NCBI GenBank assembly: GCA_003222375.1
Contig: QHVX01000014.1
Coordinates: 1 to 13,510, forward strand
Direction of reading: 5' to 3'
From: Acidobacteriota bacterium
Lineage (GTDB): Bacteria > Acidobacteriota > Thermoanaerobaculia > Gp7-AA8
DNA: 13,510 nt
Shown here: in pieces, positions 8,047-13,510 of the stretch
How the letters are laid out: each line of letters begins with the position of its first letter
Position numbering within the stretch: the stretch's first letter is position 1
Translations under genes and position numbers: made by a program
The notes under the pieces: generated by a model
Told to the model about the DNA's origin: nothing
The model's input: only the letters and a program-made list of their open reading frames with translations
Databases searched by the model: none

Positions 8047-9694
8047 TCTCGCGCCTCACCAGCGCGATGCCGTCGATCGCATTCTCACGCTTCTCGATTG
8101 TTACCGCGGCACAATTCTCGCGGACGAGGTGGGTCTCGGAAAATCCTTCGTCGCCGCCGCAGTCGCGGCGAAGACACATGGCGCAATCGAAGTCATCGTT
8201 CCCGCTTCGCTGGTGGACCAATGGAAAGAGACGCTCGACGATTTCGATGTCACCGCCCGCGTCCTCACACACGACTCGCTCCTCAGCGACCGTTTCGTCG
8301 CGGAACCCGGACAACATCGTCTGCTGATTGTCGACGAGGCGCATTCCTTTCGGAACAGCAGCACGCAGCGCTACCGCGCGCTGGCATTGCGATCGATCGG
8401 AGCCAGGCTGCTCCTGGTGACCGCCACGCCGATCTGCAATTCGCCCGACGATCTCTTTTCGCTTGTCGCCCTGATCGCAGCCGATGACGCGCTCCGCGCG
8501 ATCGGCGTCGCATCGATCGAAGATGCGTTTCGCGTCCGCGACGCGAATGCGATCCGGACGATCATTTCGGAAGTTGTGATTCGTCGCGACCGCGACGTTC
8601 TTCCCGCCGAGCTGCAGTTCGGCAGCGTCGACCGACGCGTCATCCGCCACCCCCTTCTCGATGCGCGCGGCATCGACGAATTGCGATTTCCGCTGATCGG
8701 AAATCATCACGCGCTGCTACGGCGGATCCTGTGGCGGCGGCTCGAATCGAGCGAGGCGGCGCTCCTCGAGTCGATCCGGCGCCAGACGCGGTTCTACGAG
8801 CGCGCTCTCGATTGTCTCCGCAGTGGCCGCGCTCTGAACAAACGCGACTATCGTCGGGCGTTCGGCGATGAGGAAGATCGCGATGCGTTCCAGAAAGTCT
8901 TGTTCTGGGATGTCTTCGCGCCCGCGGAAGCACACATCACGGCAGATGAGATTCAGGCGGAGATGCGTCGGCTCGACACCCTGGCAATTGCTGCCGCAGC
9001 GGCGCCGAGACGCAAACGCGAGCTGCTCACTCAGGTTCGAAATCGAAACGGCGAGCCGATGCTGATCTTCACCAGCGCAGTTGCCACAGCGCGAGATGTT
9101 CGCGGCGCGATCGCGAACGCCGGCATTGTGACGTCGCGCGGCATGCAGCCGCTGGACGCGTTAGACGCATTTCGACGCGGCCGCATCGAGACGCTCGTGT
9201 GCACCGACCTCGCATCGGAAGGATTGAATCTGCAGCGCGCGGGCATCGTCGTGCACTACGACATTCCCTGGAATCCAGTGAAGCTCGATCAACGCAACGG
9301 ACGCGCGTGGCGCATCGGCCAGACGCGCGACGTCGTGCAGGCGATCTATTTCATTCCGCAGTCGCGTCGCACGCGGATCATCGAGACGGTCAGTGCAAAG
9401 AATCGCTCGCGACGAAGACTGCTGAACGTGCCGGCTGAGAGCCGGCGCTACGTCAGCCTCCTGGCCCTCCCGCCGCACCTCCCGCGCGACGCAGCAGCAG
9501 CCGCGCTCGTGCGCCACCTCCGGGAAGCAGGCCTGCGCGCGCCGCCGAACATCGCGCGGCGGTATCGCGCAGGCGTCGAGCGGCTATTCCGTGAAGTGTC
9601 AACGGAATACGTCGATGCACAGCGGCTGCGCGACCTCCTCGCGCTTCTCGAATGCGAGATAATCGATGCAAGTGGACCTCCTGATCGTCGATGA
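8039..9694 (+). CDS. Compact SNF2-family DNA helicase/translocase
   Basis: This 551-residue superfamily-2 ATPase has a complete set of SNF2 motifs: PHQRDAV (6-12), Walker A in ILADEVGLGKS (26-36), motif Ia VIVPASLVDQWK, DEAH (99-102) in LLIVDEAHSFRN, LLVTATP (125-131), then in the second lobe MLIFTSAVATA, TDLASEGLNLQ (389-399) and the SNF2 signature QRNGRAWRIGQ (418-428). Such proteins translocate on double-stranded DNA using ATP and remodel protein-DNA complexes. It is short for defence-associated SNF2 proteins such as DrmD, with no large accessory domain beyond a helical insert between the lobes (about 220-330) and a 120-residue basic C-terminus. ATG 8039 was chosen because it puts the helicase Q-like motif at the N-terminus and overlaps the methylase stop by 8 bases; the longer frame from 7958 lies in methylase coding sequence. 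It overlaps the next gene by 29 bases. The pairing implies joint work with the methylase. Confidence 0.88.
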   Translation: MIDLAPHQRDAVDRILTLLDCYRGTILADEVGLGKSFVAAAVAAKTHGAIEVIVPASLVDQWKETLDDFDVTARVLTHDSLLSDRFVAEPGQHRLLIVDEAHSFRNSSTQRYRALALRSIGARLLLVTATPICNSPDDLFSLVALIAADDALRAIGVASIEDAFRVRDANAIRTIISEVVIRRDRDVLPAELQFGSVDRRVIRHPLLDARGIDELRFPLIGNHHALLRRILWRRLESSEAALLESIRRQTRFYERALDCLRSGRALNKRDYRRAFGDEEDRDAFQKVLFWDVFAPAEAHITADEIQAEMRRLDTLAIAAAAAPRRKRELLTQVRNRNGEPMLIFTSAVATARDVRGAIANAGIVTSRGMQPLDALDAFRRGRIETLVCTDLASEGLNLQRAGIVVHYDIPWNPVKLDQRNGRAWRIGQTRDVVQAIYFIPQSRRTRIIETVSAKNRSRRRLLNVPAESRRYVSLLALPPHLPRDAAAAALVRHLREAGLRAPPNIARRYRAGVERLFREVSTEYVDAQRLRDLLALLECEIIDASGPPDRR

Positions 9695-11046
9695 CGAGGT
9701 GTCGCTTCGCGACCTTTTGAGCACTGTTTTCGAAGAGGACGGCTGCCGCGTCGAGACGGCTGCCACACTCGCCGATGGACGCGCGGCTTTGCAAAAAGAC
9801 GAGCCCGACCTCGTCCTGTGCGACCTGATGCTCCCCGACGGCTCGGGCCTCGAGCTGCTGCGTGAGACCAAAGCGCAGAATCCGTCGATCGCCGTCATCA
9901 TGATCACGGCCCACACCTCGACCAAATCGGCTGTCGAGGCGCTCAAGGCAGGCGCCTTCGACTACATCGCCAAGCCGTTCGACATCGAAGAGCTGAAGAT
10001 CATCGTCCGCAAAGCGGTCGAGCGGAAAGAGCTGGAGGACGAAAATCTTCACCTCCGCACCGCGCTCGAAGAGAAATTCACGTTCGCCAACATCATCGGC
10101 CGCAGCACACGGATGCAGGAGATTTTCTCGATCGTGCAGCGCATCGCGAAAACGATGTCGACTGTCCTCATCTCCGGCGAATCAGGAACTGGAAAAGAAC
10201 TGATCGCCCGCGCCATCCACTACAACTCCAGCCGCCGCGGCAAGTTTGTGTCGATCAACTGCGGCGCTCTGCCCGAGAATCTGCTCGAATCGGAGCTCTT
10301 CGGACATGAACGTGGCGCGTTCACCGGCGCCATTCGCGAAAAGCGCGGACTGTTTCAGGAAGCCGATCGCGGAACGATCTTTCTCGATGAGATCGGCGAG
10401 ACCTCCACCGCCATGCAGATCAAGCTCCTGCGCGTGCTGCAGGACCGCCTGGTGCGCAAGGTGGGATCGAACACCGAGACACAAGTGGATGTGCGCGTGA
10501 TCGCAGCGACCAATCGCGATCTGAACGAATCGATCACGCATCAACGTCATCCCGATCGCGTTGCCGGCCCTGCGGCAGCGCAAGGAAGACATTCCGCTGC
10601 TGGTCGAGCACTTCGTCTCCAAGTACTGCGCAAACCTCGGAGTCCCGCAGAAGAGGATTTCGACCGACGCGATGCGCGCAATCGAGAAGTATCACTGGCC
10701 CGGAAACGTGCGCGAGCTCGAAAACGTCGTCGAGCGGATGATCGCGCTCGAGACATCCGAAGTGCTGACCACCAAGTCCCTCCCCGAAGCGGTGCTGCTT
10801 GGCGGAAGCATTCCGGATGTGACTTTCGATCTGCCGCCCGACGGCATCTCCCTGCAAGACCATCTCGAAGCGATCGGAAAAATCTTCATGATGAAGGCCC
10901 TCGAACGCAGCGGCGGCGTGCAGACGCAGGCCGCAGAGCTGCTGCGCATGTCGTTCCGATCGTTCCGCTACTACGCGAAGAAATACGATCTCATCCCCAG
11001 GGAGGGGAAGCAGGAGGATATCGTCGAGGTGGAGAATGAAAAATGA
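9666..11046 (+). pseudogene. NtrC/PilR-family sigma-54 response regulator with internal deletion and frameshift
   Basis: A receiver domain starts right at ATG 9666 (LLIVDDE, phospho-acceptor Asp53, Thr81, Lys103). A sigma-54 AAA+ domain follows, with Walker A GESGTGKE (171-178), GAFTGA sigma-54 contact loop (217-222), Walker B IFLDEIGE (238-245) and ATNRDL. Frame 3 then gives nonsense after about base 10535. The conserved continuation RINVIPIALPALRQRKEDIP lies in frame 1 from base 10537, followed by HWPGNVREL and a Fis-type helix-turn-helix (QTQAAELLRMSFRSFRYYAKKY), ending at 11046. The expected GxFREDLYY-type segment with the arginine fingers is missing: spacing predicts 32 lost bases, which matches the frame change. 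As written it would be inactive. Family members activate sigma-54 promoters after phosphorylation; the C-terminus resembles PilR. No partner kinase is visible. It overlaps the helicase by 29 bases and the next gene by 11. Confidence 0.87.
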
Positions 11047-11521
11047 GTTTTTCGCCGCCGTCGCCGCGCTGCTCCTCACCTGCGGCGTGAACGCTCCCGC
11101 CCCCACCGCCCCGACCCAGCCCACCGCCCCGGCCGGACCGCGCGTGATCTTTCCGGACAATTACGCCGTGCGCGTGGAGATCGCGGCCGACGACGCGACG
11201 CGGCAGCAGGGACTGATGTATCGCGACACGCTGCCGGCCGATCGCGGAATGGTTTTTCTCTTTCCGCAAAGCGGCAACTATCCGTTCTGGATGAAAAACA
11301 CTTTGATTCCGCTCGACATCATCTGGATCGACGATCAGAAACGGATCGCGCACGTCGCCTCGAACGTGCCGCCCTGCAAGGCCGATCCATGCCCGAGCGT
11401 GCCGCCGAACGCCGACGCTCGCTACGTGCTGGAAGTGGCGGCCGGCGTGGCCGCGCGTCACGGTTTAGCAAACGGACAGGTCCTTCGCTTCGAGGCGATG
11501 GATAATGTCGTCGTACGTTGA
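11036..11521 (+). CDS. Secreted DUF192 family protein
   Basis: This 161-residue protein has an N-terminal hydrophobic segment ending LLLTCG. The Cys at residue 16 could be a lipid-anchored residue, but Thr at -1 is not a standard lipobox, so a plain signal peptide is also possible. A Pro/Ala/Thr linker (about 20-35) leads into a DUF192 domain with all hallmark blocks: RQQGLMYRDTLPADRGMVF, FWMKNTLIPLDIIWID and the C-terminal ARHGL turn. DUF192 proteins are small periplasmic beta-barrels of unknown activity. An extra CKADPC segment could form a disulphide. The ATG at 11036 overlaps the regulator gene by 11 bases, with GAGGTGGAG immediately upstream and AGGAGG at 11012-11017, so translation is probably coupled. 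The next gene starts 3 bases after its stop. Confidence 0.85.
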   Translation: MKNEFFAAVAALLLTCGVNAPAPTAPTQPTAPAGPRVIFPDNYAVRVEIAADDATRQQGLMYRDTLPADRGMVFLFPQSGNYPFWMKNTLIPLDIIWIDDQKRIAHVASNVPPCKADPCPSVPPNADARYVLEVAAGVAARHGLANGQVLRFEAMDNVVVR

Positions 11522-11524
11522 ATC

Positions 11525-12385
11525 ATGTTCAGAAGCCGCGGCGAGAACCTTCGATCGATTTACATCCTGCTCTTTCTGAACATCGCGTTCTTCCTGCTGC
11601 AGCATCAGGATCCTGAAAAATTCACGCGGCTGTTCGCGTTCGATCGCCACGCGGTCGCGGTCGGCGAGATCTGGCGCGTGTTCACGTATCAGTTCGCGGG
11701 ACTGCTGCCGATGCCTCCCGTCGTGACGCTCTTCTTCAATCTCGTCCTGTTGACGTTGATGGGCGCGAATGTCGAAGAGGAGTGGGGAACATTCCACTTC
11801 GTCAATTTCTACCTGGTGTCGACGCTGACGACCGCCGCTGTCGCCGCCTCGACCAATACCCCGCTCCTCGGCTCGTTCTTCATCAACTTCACGTTGTTGT
11901 TTGTCTACGCGGCGTTGAATCGCGAACAGCGGTTTTATCTGATTCGCGTGACCGTGCTCGCCTGGCTGGCGTTCGCGGCGCTGCTGGCGGGCGCAATCTT
12001 CGGGAGTCGCGCCAATCTCGCGGCGCTGGCCGGCGCGATGGTTGGCTTCGCGTACTACCTCGTGCAGCGCGTCGAAGTCGAATATTCAGACCCGACCGAA
12101 GAGCAAAAGGGCGTCAACACGACGACGCGAAATCTCGCGCGGGTGGCGGCAGTGAAGAAAGCGCTGTCGACCGGATCCGACTCGGATATCGATCGCCTCA
12201 TCGGTATTGCAGAGCGCGAGATCGTGCAGGGCGTGAACATCTGTCCGCCCGTCGATTACAAGCCCGAGCACTCCGATCGCTACTGCATTCATTGCGAAGG
12301 ATTCGCCGAATGCACGGCGCGACATCTGCGGCTGAATCGCCCCAAACACGCGGAGCCGCGCATCGAGCCGGTGCCAGAAGTGTAG
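11525..12385 (+). CDS. Rhomboid-like membrane protein lacking catalytic residues, with C-terminal cysteine cluster
   Basis: This 286-residue protein has about six membrane helices in the first 185 residues. The rhomboid/Derlin-like fold is suggested by a first helix near the N-terminus, the loop GEIWRVFTYQF before the next helices, and GANVEEEWGTFHF. The catalytic GxSG is absent: the corresponding stretch reads PLLGSFFINFTLL. The helix that should carry the catalytic His reads RANLAALAGAMVG. Proteolysis is therefore unlikely, and a Derlin- or iRhom-like binding role is the better guess. A soluble tail follows with Cys240, Cys254, Cys257 and Cys263 (CPPV, YCIHCEGFAEC), fit to bind zinc or an iron-sulphur cluster. 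ATG 11525 starts 3 bases after the DUF192 stop, so it is the last gene of the run starting at 5128. The gene ends 5 bases from the convergent zinc-ribbon gene. Confidence 0.7.
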   Translation: MFRSRGENLRSIYILLFLNIAFFLLQHQDPEKFTRLFAFDRHAVAVGEIWRVFTYQFAGLLPMPPVVTLFFNLVLLTLMGANVEEEWGTFHFVNFYLVSTLTTAAVAASTNTPLLGSFFINFTLLFVYAALNREQRFYLIRVTVLAWLAFAALLAGAIFGSRANLAALAGAMVGFAYYLVQRVEVEYSDPTEEQKGVNTTTRNLARVAAVKKALSTGSDSDIDRLIGIAEREIVQGVNICPPVDYKPEHSDRYCIHCEGFAECTARHLRLNRPKHAEPRIEPVPEV

Positions 12386-12390
12386 CTACA
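12381..12390. other. 10-bp palindrome between convergent genes
   Basis: TGTAGCTACA is a perfect palindrome. It includes the last bases of the rhomboid-like gene and fills the 5-base gap before the end of the zinc-ribbon gene on the opposite strand. It has no loop and no T-tract, so I do not call it a terminator. No other terminator is visible between these two genes. Confidence 0.3.
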
Positions 12391-12849
12391 CTACGTCTTC
12401 GGCGCGCCACCCCCACCACCCGCACCGCCCCCACCTCCGCCCCGTCGTCGTCTGCGAAATCGCCGGCGTCCTTTGGGCCGATCGCCGTCAGGGCGAGGCT
12501 GATTCGGGGCGGGTGTGGGGCGGGAGGGCGGCGGGGGTGGGGCGCTGCCCGATTGAGCGCGCGGGCGGGCGCCGCGACGCCGGCGGCGGCGTCCGCGTCC
12601 CGGCCGGTCTTCCTGCTGCGGACGCTGTTGTCCCTGTCTGCGTTCCTGTCCTCGGGTCTCGGGCCGCGGCGGCTTGCGCTCACGCCCGAACTTCTGCTCG
12701 AAATCCTGAACCTTGCGCTGCATGTACTTCTGCGCGATCGCCTGCTGCTTCAGTCCGATCGCGTCGTGGCCGCAGTAGGGACAGCGCCGCCATCCTTCGG
12801 GGTAGGTCTTGTTGCAGGCAGAGCAGAGGATGCTCTTGGGCAGAGGCAT
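12391..12849 (-). CDS. Zinc-ribbon protein with Arg/Gly/Pro-rich tail
   Basis: This 152-residue protein starts with a four-cysteine zinc ribbon (Cys9, Cys12, Cys23, Cys26: ILCSACNKTYPEGWRRCPYCG). A short amphipathic helical stretch follows (about 32-57, LKQQAIAQKYMQRKVQDF). The remainder is low-complexity: an RGRRRRRR block, a poly-Pro stretch, a second RRRFRRRRR block and a glycine-rich end. Such RGG-like tails commonly bind RNA or other nucleic acids, and the zinc ribbon supports a nucleic-acid-associated role, but no family function is known to me. The ATG at 12849 places the zinc ribbon at the N-terminus; the ribosome binding site is weak. The low-complexity part has regular codons and no stops, so it appears truly coded. 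It is convergent with the rhomboid-like gene and divergent from the PTPS-family gene. Confidence 0.75.
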   Translation of the reverse strand: MPLPKSILCSACNKTYPEGWRRCPYCGHDAIGLKQQAIAQKYMQRKVQDFEQKFGRERKPPRPETRGQERRQGQQRPQQEDRPGRGRRRRRRGARPRAQSGSAPPPPPSRPTPAPNQPRPDGDRPKGRRRFRRRRRGGGGGGAGGGGGAPKT

Positions 12850-13052
12850 TCGAGACTCGCCAGTTTATCCCGAGCCGCGCAGACGGCGAGGGATCTCCGG
12901 TCCGGCAGCGACGCAAATGTTAGAACGACGCACACAGTGCAAAGGTCGGCCGTAGCTGCACCACCGGAGATGCCTCCCCTTCGCTGCGCTCAGAGTCGGC
13001 ATAAATTGAAGGTCAGGCATTCGAAATCGGCGCGCATTGTACACTTCACGCC
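12850..13052. promoter_or_regulatory. Divergent intergenic region
   Basis: About 200 bases separate the zinc-ribbon start (minus) from the PTPS-family start (plus), so promoters for both genes should lie here. I see no confident -35/-10 pair; on the minus strand TAACAT within the reverse complement of about 12918-12923 is a weak candidate -10. No repeat or RNA structure stands out. Confidence 0.3.
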
Positions 13053-13510
13053 GTGGATGCCAATCGGCGCAAAACGCTGCAGGCGCTGATCGCGCTGGCC
13101 GAGGCGAGCAATCCGGCCGATTGTTGGGATGATGAGCGTGCCGAGCGGTTGTTGCGCTCGCAATCGAATCCGCAGGAGCTGCGCGAGCTCGGAATGAGCG
13201 AAATCATGATCGAGCGCGTGTTCGGCGCCGCGGCGGGAAGCTTCAGCGTCCGCGTCGAAGCGCGATTCGAGTCCGCGCATTTCCTGCGCGAATATCGCGG
13301 CATCTCCGAGCCCCTCCACGGCCATTCCTACAAAGTCGAGGCTGAGCTCTCCGCCGTCACCGGCGGCGTGGATGCCGATGCGATCGCGGTCGACTTCATC
13401 AGTGCGAAGCAAAAGCTGGAGACGCTCGCGAAAAAGCTCGACTACGGCTGCATCAACGACGTTCCGCCTTTCGATTCGATGAATCCCTCCGCCGAGAACA
13501 TCGCGCAGTG
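13053..13510 (+). CDS. 6-pyruvoyl-tetrahydropterin synthase / QueD family protein, 3' partial
   Basis: The core of this T-fold enzyme begins at about residue 66 with FSVRVEARFESAHFL, then EPLHGHSYKVEAEL, VDFISAKQKLETL, LDYGCINDVPPF and NPSAENIAQ at the window end. The three His of SAHFL and HGH are the zinc ligands. Family members convert 7,8-dihydroneopterin triphosphate to carboxy-tetrahydropterin (queuosine pathway), to hydroxymethyl-dihydropterin (folate bypass) or to pyruvoyl-tetrahydropterin. The position of the QueD catalytic Cys, four residues before the first His of HGH, is Ser, and a Glu follows (SEPLHGH), which points to the PTPS-III type. The usual DH dyad reads DY. The frame is open with strong coding bias back to GTG 13053, giving a 60-odd-residue extension of unknown role; ATG 13194 and 13206 are alternative starts that would remove it. 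No clear ribosome binding site supports any of the three. Confidence 0.82.
   Translation, partial: MDANRRKTLQALIALAEASNPADCWDDERAERLLRSQSNPQELRELGMSEIMIERVFGAAAGSFSVRVEARFESAHFLREYRGISEPLHGHSYKVEAELSAVTGGVDADAIAVDFISAKQKLETLAKKLDYGCINDVPPFDSMNPSAENIAQ

Noticed and set aside
5128..9694. A complete BREX or DISARM locus
   Set aside because: Only the methylase and helicase types are present; no PglZ, BrxC, DrmA, DrmB or DrmC homologue is found on either side, where ordinary genes follow directly.
10541..11039. Continuation of the response regulator in frame 3 to 11039
   Set aside because: After about base 10538 this frame gives Arg/His-rich sequence without motifs, while frame 1 carries the conserved AAA+ end and the Fis-type helix-turn-helix.
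12513..12923. Plus-strand frames over the zinc-ribbon gene
   Set aside because: They are low-complexity shadows; the minus-strand frame has a well-formed four-Cys zinc ribbon at its start.
1..13510. CRISPR arrays, tRNA or rRNA genes, insertion sequences, attachment sites
   Set aside because: I saw no regularly spaced direct repeats, no cloverleaf or rRNA-like stretch, no transposase motifs and no flanking inverted repeats.

Overview
The window looks like a piece of a GC-rich Gram-negative genome. I would place it tentatively in Acidobacteriota or a neighbouring phylum. The reasons are an Oar-type TonB-dependent receptor with a carboxypeptidase-regulatory-like N-terminal domain, a PilR/NtrC-type sigma-54 activator, and a strongly GC-ending codon bias throughout. 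The assignment rests on gene style only; no rRNA or marker gene is present.

Layout. Bases 1-2714 (+) hold an Oar-like outer-membrane receptor that enters from upstream and is broken near base 395 by an out-of-frame loss of sequence. A strong intrinsic terminator follows (2772-2801). After a structured and then A/C-rich leader comes a small secreted helix-hairpin-helix (ComEA-like) protein (3037-3420, +) with its own terminator hairpin. A five-helix membrane protein with a degenerate alkaline-phosphatase-like domain runs on the minus strand (3479-5107). Its start codon lies only 20 bases from the start of the next plus-strand gene.

From 5128 to 12385 five plus-strand genes overlap or are separated by 3 bases, so they look like one transcription unit: a 972-residue Eco57I/PglX-type DNA methyltransferase with a C-terminal target-recognition-like domain; a compact 551-residue SNF2-family helicase; an NtrC-family response regulator broken by an apparent 32-base deletion that removes the arginine-finger segment; a secreted DUF192 protein; and a rhomboid-like membrane protein without recognisable catalytic residues but with a cytoplasmic-type cysteine cluster. 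A convergent minus-strand gene (12391-12849) encodes a zinc ribbon with an Arg/Gly/Pro-rich tail. The window ends inside a PTPS/QueD-family gene (13053 onward) with an unusual N-terminal extension.

The strongest candidate for an undescribed system is the overlapping methyltransferase-helicase pair. Both parts have homologues in BREX, DISARM and related anti-phage systems, but none of the other components of those systems is present here, and no nuclease motif is visible. A function in self/non-self DNA handling is an inference. The two broken genes show the same kind of lesion (loss of a conserved segment with a frame change and no other decay), so either recent deletions or assembly errors are possible.
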